Position numbers and translations under genes: made by a program
Source: Zygnema cylindricum
Lineage: Eukaryota > Streptophyta > Zygnematophyceae > Zygnematales > Zygnemataceae
Assembly: GCA_037447655.1 (NCBI GenBank)
Contig: JBBHKE010003103.1
Span: 64,001-108,225, forward strand
DNA: 44,225 bases
Direction: 5' to 3'
In this document: one piece after another, positions 23,101 to 32,303 of the stretch
How the letters are laid out: every line of letters begins with the position of its first letter
Numbering within the stretch: position 1 is the first letter of the stretch
Notes under the pieces: generated by a model
What the model was told of the DNA's origin: nothing
Database searches by the model: none
Seen by the model: only the letters and a program-made list of their open reading frames with translations

Positions 23101-23529
23101 AGAAACATATGCTGGGGGAAGTCCTTTACCAAAAACTTGGTAATGCACAACCAGCTTCCAAAATAAATAGGCAACTAACCATCATCAGAGCCAAAAATCC
23201 ATGGCCAGGCCATAAGTGACAAGGAACATGCCGTTTGACTCTATCTAAAACCCTAAAATTGCTGTCTGTTTCCCCATGAATGCCAAAACATAGTTTTACA
23301 AAAAGGGCACACCTGATGATGACATAGCCCTTTTCCCTCTTATCTCCGTAGCTCCAGGTCTGCCTGATATTTTCCAAGTACCCTCTGATGTTAGAGTAAC
23401 TCTCTTTGTAAAGTTAGAGGAAGGAACGGCTGTAATACAAACAGAAACAGTTCCTCTTCTTGAATGAAACAGAGCTGCTCGGCAACCGGCAGCTACAGCA
23501 GCTAAAGCAGCCACTCTTGTTGTAGCCAT
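17196..23529 (-). CDS. Plastid parvulin (PpiC)-rhodanese fusion protein, STR12 type, eight exons
   Basis: Exons, in order: 23529-23313, 21826-21692, 21365-21271, 20505-20405, 20113-19997, 19352-19244, 18573-18523, 17276-17196. All phases agree and sum to 906 nt, or 301 residues, close to the roughly 300 of the Arabidopsis STR12 protein. Residues 1-70 (MATTRVAALAAVAAG...) look like a plastid transit peptide. Residues 92-180 form a parvulin peptidyl-prolyl isomerase domain: LLIQHLLVKED, GEDLSDLATEHSVCP, NGGMIGW, EFEEAAFNAPLNKITRVKTK and GWHLLQV. Residues 188-301 form a rhodanese domain: LQLIDVREPSE, IASIEGFKTYPLSQFGQWAP, the active-site loop CHHGMRS with Cys259, and GFKRLYNIVGGIDAYS. The active-site Cys is present, so sulfurtransferase chemistry is possible; the substrate is unknown. 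The intron after exon 6 starts with GC rather than GT. A minisatellite and hAT copies begin about 130 bp upstream of the start codon. Confidence 0.94.
17640..18522. other. Intron 7 of the STR12-type gene (17277-18522)
   Basis: The acceptor is TTTTGATGTCCAG|GGG and the donor CCCAA|GTAAGG on the minus strand. The intron holds sequence shared with the LLP-like intron (TTCCAAATGACGTGGCTG near 17629 and 9846) and a run of diverged repeats around 17810-17960 (AGGAGTCCACACA words). Short minus-strand ORFs here are intronic noise. Confidence 0.6.
19376..19463 (+). repeat. GGGAGA microsatellite directly upstream of an acceptor site
   Basis: About 90 bases of GGGAGAGGGAGAGG-type repeat. On the coding (minus) strand it is a pure pyrimidine tract that ends some 25 bases before the exon 6 acceptor of the STR12-type gene at 19353. 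It may therefore serve as the polypyrimidine tract. Confidence 0.85.
20178..20235 (+). repeat. Second GGGAGA microsatellite in the same gene
   Basis: A short GA-rich repeat (GGGAGAGGGAGAGGGAGA) lies in the intron upstream of exon 5, whose acceptor is at 20114. As with the repeat at 19376, it forms a pyrimidine tract on the coding strand. Confidence 0.8.
22346..22500. repeat. Diverged repeat shared with 42597-42740
   Basis: Begins with TGCCCATCACTATTAGAGTT, matched at 42597 by TGCCCCATCGCTGTTAGAGTT. Both copies later have AATAAGCCA followed by a similar A/T-rich end. It lies in intron 1 of the STR12-type gene. It may be an old MITE; the ends were not resolved. Confidence 0.4.
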
Positions 23530-23656
23530 GGCTTAAGCAACAGGTTACTATATTTTCTATTGCAAGACACTCCAATTTGACAAATTTCTATGTAGTGAAT
23601 AGAGTGGCAGAAAAGAGGAACGTAGCAATTTTAATGTACGTGTATCACTCTTAACA

Positions 23657-23880
23657 GTACGCCAATGGACACCGTGTACCACCGTAAAGGTATGCCAATG
23701 TCCATGGTGTACCACCGTATCGGTATACCAGTGTACAAATAGTGTACATGGTGTACCACCGTATCGGTATACCAGTGTACAAATAGTGTACATGGTGTAC
23801 CACCGTATCGGTATGCCAATGTACATGGTGTACCACCGTATCGGTATACCAATGTACATGGTGTCATGATGTACCACCGT
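23657..23880 (+). repeat. 33-bp minisatellite, main block
   Basis: About six units built on GTACCACCGTATCGGTATAC followed by CAATGTACATG. Two units are 44 bp long owing to an insertion of ACAAATAGTGT. The array continues at 28030-28103 and 28916-28978, so it was once contiguous and has been split by two hAT insertions. The Tyr/Gly/Thr ORFs (YRYGGTPC words) on the minus strand are products of the repeat. It starts about 130 bp upstream of the STR12-type start codon and may overlap its promoter. Confidence 0.92.
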
Positions 23881-24558
23881 CAGAGGTCGCAAAAGTCAAA
23901 AAAAATCATACCCGAAACCGACCGTTTTTTTTTTTCAAAATCTGAGTAACCGACGCCCGACCGAGTTTTGTCACGCTCCAAAATTGTTAACCGTTAACCG
24001 ACCGTCGTTTACGAAAAAAAAAATTAACCGAATCTTGATTTTTCGCGACTAACCGTGCCCGCCCGTAACCGAAAAAGTACAAAATTAATCAATGTGCAAC
24101 GGAATAAGCCAATAATTATGATTTGTCGCGTTCCCTAAGATTTGCGAAATGAATAGTGTTACTACCGTGTCAGATTTGCGACGCTTTGTCGCGTTGCCTA
24201 AGATTTGCGAAAAGAATATTGACTACCGTGTTAGATTTGCGACGCTTTGTCGTTTTCCCGAAGATTTTCGAAATAAATAGCTTACTACAGTACCGTGTCA
24301 GATTTGCGACGCTAATCATGATGTCACGTACTTCCACGATTCCAAAGAGTACAAAGTATTATGACGTTTTCACTACGCGGTTTGTAAAAACGCATTCTGT
24401 CAAAACGTTCAGTTTCACGTCATTATGACGTTTGCACCACGCGGTTTGTGAAAACCGCAGGTACATCATAACGGCATGTATTAAATCATTTTTTGTACAT
24501 TTTCGTTAATACGGTACAGTTCTGCACATGAGCCACACTATTTAAAATGGAACTCTGC

Positions 24559-25163
24559 TACACCGCGAAACGTAATTAGAGTAAATTACTCTAAATCGGT
24601 CGCTCGAAATTTCGACTCTATGACATCAAATATAGTAAACGACTCAAATTTTTTCATTATTCAAATTTAGTTAAATCTAATTAGCGTAAAAAATTGTAAT
24701 ATAGGTTCGTTTTAAATAGTGTGGAGTACGGACGACATTCGACCGTGCAAAATTGTACTTTTTTAAGTAAAAGGTACAAATAATGATTTAATAGAATTGT
24801 GCTCACACGTGAAATCGCACTAAACGAAAAATGAATCACATCGAAAAAAAAGTCGTTTGCATAACTCTAGTTCGTCGACAACATCGTCGTCAATGTGAAC
24901 ACTAACTGACATTCAGCGCGACAAATATTACTAACGTCAAAACTATACGGACTGACAGATTTACGCCTACGTAATTTAATGTTCATAATTTCAGCGCGAA
25001 AATTTATTGCCGACATAACCCAATATATAGTACTTAACTAAATTAGAGTAAACTTCCTCTGTGAAAAAGTTATATCACATAAATTAGAGTTCATTACTCT
25101 AATTGTTTTTTTTTGTTTTTTTACTCTAATTTGTTTATTACTCTAATTACGATTCGCGGTGTA
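24559..25163. mobile_element. 605-bp TIR element nested in the hAT
   Basis: Left end TACACCGCGAAACGTAATTA; the inverse of the right end is TACACCGCGAATCGTAATTA. The pattern AGAGTAAATTACTCTAA follows the left end, a small palindrome. A copy at 37770-38385 is nearly collinear over its whole length. The terminal TA may be the target duplication, which would suit a Tc1/mariner-type element. No ORF with transposase motifs. Confidence 0.82.
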
Positions 25164-26109
25164 GAGTTGTTAACGCTGATTCAAAGAGTACCTTGAATAA
25201 TGTAAAGAAAAATTTAGAGTTATTTACTATTTTTAAGGTTTTTGGTCAAATTTCGTGGTGACGGAATTAGCGTTAATAGCGCTAATTACGATTCGAGGTG
25301 TAGTGTAAATGGAAAATTATGATTCATAATACTATTTAATGCAAGGAGACGTGACAGGTTATAGTCCACGTATTTAAATAATGTTGTTAGCTATATTTTG
25401 TGATTTTCGGCTATAAGTAGTAACGACTTATTAATACTAATAACAATGAGTGGTGTAGTGGTACATCTCCCTTTGCAAAAAAACAGCTCGTGTACCTCTT
25501 CTTTTTACTATTTTGTCTTTTTGCAATCTCCCTTTAGGAAAAAAAAATTCCTCGACAGTCACCTCCTTCAAAGGATTTGTTCCTAAATTTGCGTGTAACT
25601 CTTAGATTAATGCTTAAACCCTTATATTAATGTTTATTCTCTCGCAAATCTAATTTTTTCGCTACAATTTTCGGACGTTTTTTCTTTTGACTTCGATACT
25701 ATGTTATGAATTATGCAAAAAAGGAGAATTTTCAATTATGTATGTTTAAAAAAAAAAAAAAAAGTTTTCACATAGAAAATCAAATGACAAAAAACACATT
25801 GTGTTGAGCTAAAAAAACAAAATATTTTGTAGTATCAAATATAGAAATAAACAAATAACAACCTCGTTCTATTTTTGACTCTATTGTACAAATTCTCAAC
25901 CTCAAACTTAAAACTACACAAAAATCTATAAATCTAAATTTGGTATACATACGACGCTTTGGTAATTTGATAAAAATAAGCACTTTGGTTTAAAAAAAAA
26001 AAAACAAAATAACACTAGAAGAATTGTGAAATACAACAAAAAAATCAAAGAAAAAAAAAACATGATAACTAATACTAAATAAATAACAATAATTAGAAAA
26101 CAAAACAAA

Positions 26110-27300
26110 ATAAAAAAATTTGCATTTAAAAGATGTCGATTGGATCTAACACACAAAAAATCACTAACAATTGAAGCAGCTAGTGAGCTCCTCTTCTTTG
26201 TTATCGTGTTCCCGGCATCCGAAAAATTGCATTCGGACATGGAGTTAGAAGACGGAATAGCTAGAATAGATACAGCAACACCGGCTAGAATAGGAAATCC
26301 TCCATCTTTCGCACGTACATTTTTTTTTCCACCATTCAAGTATGTCAAAGTTTAATCTTCCGTCGTTGGTTAATTTTAAACCAAAATAAGGTTTCATTTC
26401 GTCGTTAACGAGCGTTTTTTTGTCGGTGGTGATAAGAACCTCATTTTGCTCATCGCTCTCACCAAAAAAAATGTGGAAATTGTCTTTACTTTGCGATGTT
26501 TTTCGTTTTTTTATAATACGTTGAGGACTACCGAAATCAACGTCATCACCGAGGTCATTTGCGAGTTCTTGAAGTTTGACCCTTGCGCTTTCAATTTCGG
26601 TTTTAGATACCCCAATTTTTTCAAGCTTTTGTTTTTGTCGGAGATCTAAGAGAGTCGCGACAATATGATACTCATGAAGGCCCCATTTTGGTAATGCAAA
26701 TTTCACAAAAAGTTGTTTATACTTTTTGCAATTTTAGGGAATCGGCGGGACATTATTTTTCACCGTCATTATAAGATGTTTTTCTTATCTTACAATGGTT
26801 ATGAAGCCAAATGTAAAGTTGGTTCTTTGAATTTCTCCAATTTTAGGGTCGCTTCTTGGAACTTTTCCAAAAATCGTATAAGTTCGGTAAGGTGAGTCTT
26901 ATCGATACAAGCAAAAAGTAACAATTTATTTATTGCTTGAGCGATTGGTCTTATCTCATTGAATGTATCGTAAATACTCTTAAGCATTCGGAGCAAAGAA
27001 TTCCACCGCGTTGCGTTTTCTTGTTTTAATGTGTTTTTCAAAAGATTTTGTAATTACTTTGTTTAAAAAACGTGACCATTGATTTACACGCGTCAATTAG
27101 ATCAAAAAAATCAAGAACTTGCACACCATATTTGCTATTTTTGGAAGTTCCGCTCTTATTCAAGATCTTTGTCAAAATTGTTGCAATTTTTTAGTCCGCG
27201 CAAGGTATCCAAGTAAACATACTCGGTAGACCTTCAATCGCACACATGTTAGAGCCACTATCAGTCACGACAACGCTCACACAGTAGTACGTTCATACAG
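26110..27300 (-). pseudogene. hAT transposase remnant
   Basis: Three hAT landmarks appear in order on the minus strand. First is VVVTDSGSNM near 27288, part of the catalytic core, followed by an in-frame stop where the conserved WxxCAxH segment should be. Next is ENATRWNSLLRMLKS near 27020. Last is the C-terminal dimerisation region, FPILAGVAVSILAIP then SMSECNFSDAGNTITKKRSS (about 26295-26185). The reading frame changes at a run of nine A (minus strand) near 26325 just after LEWWKK, and again between 26800 and 26706. No N-terminal BED zinc finger was found. The gene is inactive as it stands. Confidence 0.88.
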
Positions 27301-27464
27301 TCGAAACGTGGTTGTTGGTCGAATATGTGCGAACGTGATATTTTACAGCCCGCTTTTATCCCCTTTTTAGAGCGCATATTCTCATGCGTGCGCAGTTACT
27401 AAAATTCATTAAAAATACTTTTTCACTTAAAAAGGTACAATTTTGTAAGGTCTGATACGTACCG

Positions 27465-27632
27465 TACACCACACTATTTAAACGACAACGTACTTTCTTT
27501 TTGTGAGGTACTTGGAACATAACCCTAAATGGCGTACAGAAAAATTAGAATAAGCTACGCTATTAGAGAATAATAATAAAAAAAAGTGGGACGGAATTAG
27601 CGTACACTACGCTAATAGCAATTGGCGGTGTA
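27465..27632. mobile_element. 168-bp TIR element nested in the hAT
   Basis: Left end TACACCACACTATTTAAACG; right end GCAATTGGCGGTGTA. The end sequences TACACC/GGTGTA, the CACACTATTTAAA word and the GACGGAATTAGCG word recur around the element at 24559 and near 25260-25303, so it is a short member of the same loose group. CCG flanks both sides. Confidence 0.6.
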
Positions 27633-28029
27633 CCGTGCGACGCTTTTTCGCGTTCCCTAAGATTTGCGAAATGAATATTGTACTACCGTGTCAGATTTGC
27701 GACGCTTTGTCGCGTTCCCTATGATTTGCGAAATGAATAGATAACTACAGTACCGTGTCAGATTTGCGACGCTAATATGATGTCACGTACTTCCACGATA
27801 CCAAAAAGTACAAATTACAAGAATGTTGGATTATAGTGACAATACAAAATTTTCATTTTATTTGGTTTTTTGGTTGACCGCCCGTAACCGACCGTTTTTT
27901 TTTTCCTGGTGAGTCAACCGACCGTAACCGCCCGACCCTCAAAATTTGGCAACCGAATCTGTTCCGGATCTGGCGCGGGCTGTCGGTTAACGGTCGGTCA
28001 CAGTTTCGGTTGACCGTTTGCGACCTCTG

Positions 28030-28103
28030 ACCACCGTATTGGTATACCAATGTACATGGTGTACCACCGTATCGGTACACCAATATACATGGTGTACCAC
28101 CGT
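28030..28103 (+). repeat. 33-bp minisatellite, middle remnant
   Basis: About two units between two hAT copies. Its first eight bases are the right-hand target duplication of the 4.15-kb hAT, and its last eight are the left-hand duplication of the next copy; both are ACCACCGT. Confidence 0.9.
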
Positions 28104-28915
28104 CAGAGGTCGCAAACGGTTAACCGAAACCGTGACCGACCGTTAACCGACCGCCCGCGCCGGATCCGGAACGGATTCGGTTGCCAAATTTTGGGGGTCG
28201 GGCGGTTACGGTCGGTTGACTCAACAAGAAAAGAAAAAACGGTCAGTTACGGTCGGTCAAACAAAAAACCAAAAAAAATGAAAATTTTGTACTTTTTTTT
28301 CCAACATTATTGTTCTTTGTACTTTTGGTATCGTGGAAGTACGTGGCATCATGATTAGCGTCGCAAATCTGACAGGGTACTGTAGTAAGCTATTTATTTC
28401 GCAAATCAAAGGGAACGCGACAAAGCGTCGCAAATCTGACACGATAGAACACTATTCATTTCGAAAATCTTAGGGAAAGCAACAAAGCGTCTCAAATCTG
28501 AGACGGTAGTACAATATTCATTTCGCAAATCTTAGGCAACGCGACAAAGCGTCGCAAACTTGACACAGTAGTACACTATTCATTTCGCAAATCTTAGTGA
28601 ACGCGACAAAGCGTCGCAAACCTGACACAGTAGTAACACTATTCATTTCGCAAATCTTAAGGAACGCGACAAATCGTAATTATTGGCTTATTCCGTCGTA
28701 CATTGATTAATTTTATACTTTTTCGGTTACGGGCGGGCACGGTTAGTCACGAAAAATCAAGATTCGGTTATTTTTTTTTTTCGTAAACGACGGTCGGTTA
28801 ACGGTTAACAATTTTGGAGCGTGACAAAACTCGGTCGGGCGTCGGTTACTCAGATTTTGAAAAAAAAAAAACGGTCGGTTTCGGGTATGATTTTTTTTTA
28901 CTTTTGAGACCTCTG
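28104..28915 (-). mobile_element. Non-autonomous hAT derivative, 812 bp
   Basis: CAGAGGTCGCAAACGG start and inverse end ...GAGACCTCTG, flanked by ACCACCGT at 28096-28103 and 28916-28923. Its ends are the ends of the 4.15-kb element in opposite orientation. It is mostly subterminal tandem units of about 62 bp (28350-28676, about five copies) with no transposase, so it must be mobilised in trans. Confidence 0.92.
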
Positions 28916-28978
28916 ACCACCGTATCAGTATACCAATGTACATGGTGTACCACCGTATCGGTATACCAATGTACACAT
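28916..28978 (+). repeat. 33-bp minisatellite, right remnant
   Basis: About two units ending at CAATGTACACATTGAG. The first eight bases are the right target duplication of the 812-bp hAT derivative. Confidence 0.88.
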
Positions 28979-29034
28979 TGAGCCGTATTGATATTGCTGT
29001 TGAAGTGTTGAGCCCTGTAGGCCCTACTATAAAG

Positions 29035-30183
29035 CATAGTTCAAAAGTAGGCGTTTTTTGGTAGGCCTTTTGTTGGCCGCCTTTAGCGTAAGTTGTGTTA
29101 CGGGCTTTCCACGTGATCTTCTTAGACCTCTACTTTCATTAGCGACCGTCCGATCGTCTAAATCTGACGATAGTCCTATCGTAAGTTGTGTTATGGGCTT
29201 TTCATGTGATCTTCTTAGATCGCTACTTTCATCAACGACCGTCAGATCGTCCGAATCTGATGGTTTAAATAAAAAGTCGCTCATAACTCACAGAAAAGAT
29301 TTTTTTGTCCAATTTTTTTTTCAAATTTAGACATGACGTTTAATTCTCTATCGATCCATGTGCAACTCAACCCTGTTACTATTGTATTTCATTTTGCGGC
29401 CAATACAATATGGGTCTTAAGGCCATATTGTATGTTTTGCATACAATAGGCATATTGTATGGGCGTACGGCAGGGGTCGCAAAAGTCAAAAAAAATCATA
29501 CCCGAAACCAACCGTTTTTTTTTTTTCAAAATCTGAGTAACCGACGCCTGACCGAGTTTTGTCACGCTCCAAAATCGTTAACCGTTAACCGACCGTCGTT
29601 TACGAAAAAAAAATAACCGAATTTTGATTTTTCGCAACTAACCGTGCCCGCCCGTGACCGAAAAAGTACAAAATTTATCAATGTACGACAGAATAAGCCA
29701 ATAATTACGATTTGTCGCGTTCCTTAAGATTTGTGAAATGACTAGTGTTACTACCGTGTCAGATTTGCGACGCTTTGTCGCGTTCCCTAAGATTTGCGAA
29801 ATGAATATTGTACTACCATGTCAAATTTGCGACGCTTTGTCGCGTTCCTTAAGATTTTCGAAATGAATAGTGTACTGCCGTGTCAGATTTGCGACGCTAA
29901 TCATGATGTCACGTACTTCCACGATGCCAAAGAGTACAAAGTACAAGAATGTTGGATTATAGGGACAGTACAAAATTTTCATTATTTTTTGTTTTTTGGA
30001 TGACCGACCGTAACCGACCGCTTTTTTTTTCCTGGTGAATCAACCGACCGTAACCGCCCGACCCCCAAAATTTGGCAACCGAATCCGTTCCGGATCCGGC
30101 GCGGGCGGTCGGTTAACAGTCGGTCACGGTTTCGGTTGACCGTTTGCGACCTCTGGCGTACAGTCACCTACTTTTGAGCTATG
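29035..30183. mobile_element. Second hAT-like family (CATAGTTCAAAAGTAGG ends), with nested insert
   Basis: Left end CATAGTTCAAAAGTAGG; right end CCTACTTTTGAGCTATG; exact 8-bp duplication CTATAAAG at 29027-29034 and 30184-30191. The interior has two consecutive copies of a module containing GTTGTGTTAYGGGCTTTYCA (from about 29088) and palindromic CATATTGTATG words near 29420-29460. A 685-bp member of the other hAT family is inserted inside. Without that insert the element would be about 460 bp. No transposase. Confidence 0.9.
29471..30155 (+). mobile_element. Nested non-autonomous hAT derivative, 685 bp
   Basis: CAGGGGTCGCAAAAGTC start and TTTGCGACCTCTG end. The 8-bp duplication is GCGTACGG (29463-29470) and GCGTACAG (30156-30163), with one mismatch. 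It has the same orientation as the 4.15-kb element and three subterminal units at about 29716-29900. It shows that the CAGAGG family was active after the CATAGTT family inserted here. Confidence 0.9.
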
Positions 30184-30312
30184 CTATAAAGGGTCAATTG
30201 AGTGTCCACGTAGTTGTACGTAATTTAGCATTCACCACATTATTTTTTAGTCAAACTATTTTAGATTAAGAACTTTGACCTCCGATGCAGAGAGTATGCC
30301 GATATTTCAGAA

Positions 30313-30492
30313 ATGTCAACTTTGCGAAGACGAACAAAACTGCCCGTACAATTTTGGTGGAACTGGATCGGATGGCCGAGAAACCTCGTTAAAAATCGGG
30401 GAGCTCACTTGGCAGGAAGCCAGGAACCTTCCGTATATAGACACGTGGAGAACAAGTTCCGTCTTTTCGCCAAGTGGAGCGACTTGAGATGA
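30313..30492 (+). CDS. Possible first exon of the unknown gene downstream
   Basis: A 59-residue frame starting MSTLRRRTKLPVQFWWNWIG, followed by NLVKNRGAHLAGS and a Tyr/His/Lys stretch to a TGA. It is Trp/Arg-rich and protein-like, and starts about 130 bp after the end of the transposon cluster. Several weak donors (for example CCAA|GTGGAG) would remove the stop and link it to 31507, but phase and donor could not be fixed. The N-terminal pattern faintly resembles complex I assembly factors of the NDUFAF2 type; the diagnostic EWxxWL part was not found. Confidence 0.35.
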   Translation: MSTLRRRTKLPVQFWWNWIGWPRNLVKNRGAHLAGSQEPSVYRHVENKFRLFAKWSDLR

Positions 30493-31512
30493 ACAAATCT
30501 ACAAAATGTTAAAACCAATGTCTCGAACTTGCAAAGTTTGTAAAGATTGTTGATTGATTGTTGATTGATTGTTGCCTGCATTTCCAATCGTCCAATGTAG
30601 TGAGCATTCTTTCTTTTTAAGCCAATTATTGTACAGTCGTAGTAGTTTGAACTTCAAGGAGTCATTTACGACATTAGACGCTTAAGTTTCGTTAAGATTC
30701 AATATTGTCATTAAGTAGTTTTGCTTTGAAAGGATTGTTCAAAAAATCTCAAATTTATAAAAAATCAAGGTGCTGCTGTTTCAGAAGCTCAAACCACTCG
30801 AAAGGTATGTCATATAAGCCAGTAATGTATGCAAGATTATTAACTCGAATCAGTTTAATGTTACATCCAATTTTACAGACATAAATTCCACAAGTGGAGA
30901 ACTTTAGTCCATAAGCTTTGACATTAGAAAGAGCTCTTGGCTCTGTTACTGAAACATTAATTTAAATGCAGGAAATTGTGCTTGCTTGTTGCCCAGCAAT
31001 CAGCTGTAAAGTTATTACAGTGATTAAAAAGTGTTTTGACCTTTACATTGGAAGTTTGCTGATTTGTCTCTTTCAGTTTAGTAGACATAGTAAGGAATCT
31101 CAGGTTATTTCACAAGGTCACTTGTTAGGTTTCATCATCTATACTAAAGCCTGTACTGAAAGCAAATTTTTGTTTGGCAGACTAATACATGAAGTAGTTC
31201 GAAAATTTTCAGGTTTCTTCGACATTTTTCCCTTAAGGCAAAAATGACTTCTCAATAGAATATAAAATTTACTGATGGCAATGGTGATTCCGATTTTTCT
31301 CAGGAAGCAAGGCAGAATATTAAGGCAAATAGCACTAAAATTGTGTCTGGTCTCCTATTGCTGTTAGTGTTGATTTTGTTAAAGCTAGTCATAATCGTTA
31401 AAAATTGTCCTCGGGAAAAATCTGAGAATATTGGAATGTTCGTAATGATTTATTATTACAAACATTGACCATTATTGTCCAAACATTGATTTGCTGTTTG
31501 CTACAGGCGAAA

Positions 31513-32303
31513 ATGTTGAAACAGATGGTTCAAGCTGTGGCGGATTATCTCCCATGGGAACCGCAGCACATAAAAGACAATAATGAAACGACTACACAAA
31601 GTTCGACAGACTCAACCGCTCCAAATTCTACGCTAAATACTCCAGTAAGCTCCCTTTGTTAACTGTTTATTGTTCCTCTTGGACGTTGATCATAGGTGTT
31701 GGTTGTTGAGCACAACATAATAAGTTAAAGAAGCACAACGGACAAGACATCAATCGATGGCATGCGACTCAAATTTGGTTCAAATCCATCCTTCCATGAC
31801 TACATTGCTTCTTGGCTGCTCGAATTTTCTTCTTCTCATACCTCGGATTTGTTTTCCGGACACTTGTTTTTTTCTGTACAAAGTTATCAATGAAACAATC
31901 CGATCGAAATGTCCTGTTTTTAAATCCTGGTATACTTCTCAGATGACCGTATTACTTGCAGGGAAATACTGAAAGTGAACAGGATTCAGTTACTGAGACA
32001 GGTGACAACGGGGGAACACATGGGGAGAAAACGACAAACAGACAACTGGAAGCTTTAAGTAGTGCTCCTGGTCTGGCTGGAGACCAGCTGGTGGGAAAAG
32101 GCCAGGAAACAGGTCCAGGAGCAATAGCAAGCCCTTTGGATGAGCCTCCTGAAAAACCAAAACAAGAGATTACTGGTGACGAAGAGAAGCCTGAGGGTAA
32201 TCCAAAACTTCATCCAGGACCACCATGGGGAACCCCGGGAACCGTTCCTGATCAGCCTGCGAAGAAATTGTTGAACCACGGAATTACCCTCCCACACCCG
32301 TGA
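31513..32303 (+). CDS. Unknown acidic Pro/Gly/Thr-rich protein, two exons resolved
   Basis: Exon 31507-31644 (acceptor TTGCTACAG|GCG, donor CTCCA|GTAAGC) joins exon 31962-32303 (acceptor TTACTTGCAG|GGA) in phase 0. From the ATG at 31513 this gives 157 residues. The start MLKQMVQAVADYLPWEPQHI is amphipathic. The rest is low-complexity and probably disordered: Thr/Ser-rich, then acidic with Lys, Pro and Gly (EPPEKPKQEITGDEEKPEGN), ending KKLLNHGITLPHP. The large second exon stays open where random AT-rich sequence would not, and both splice sites are good, so I think it is real. The exon 31507 frame is open at its 5' end, so an upstream exon (such as 30313) is possible. I do not recognise the family. 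Confidence 0.55.

Larger units (their letters stand above)
23881..28029 (-). mobile_element. hAT DNA transposon, 4.15 kb, decayed
   Basis: Starts CAGAGGTCGCAAA and ends with the inverse TTTGCGACCTCTG. It is flanked by an exact 8-bp duplication, ACCACCGT (23873-23880 and 28030-28037), diagnostic of hAT elements. Subterminal regions carry ACCGACCGT words and tandem units of about 62 bp containing CAGATTTGCGACGCTTTGTC (24124-24314 and 27637-27778), as expected for transposase-binding sites. It encodes a broken hAT transposase on the minus strand and hosts nested TIR elements at 24559-25163 and 27465-27632. It is the only copy here with transposase sequence. Confidence 0.93.

Noticed and set aside
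23557-23892. Repetitive YRYGGTPC-type proteins on the minus strand
   Set aside because: The 33-bp minisatellite is a multiple of three and stays open in several frames at once; this is a product of the repeat.
23657-28978. CRISPR-like array (repeats with regular spacing)
   Set aside because: The units are contiguous without unique spacers, in a eukaryotic genome; it is a minisatellite split by transposons.
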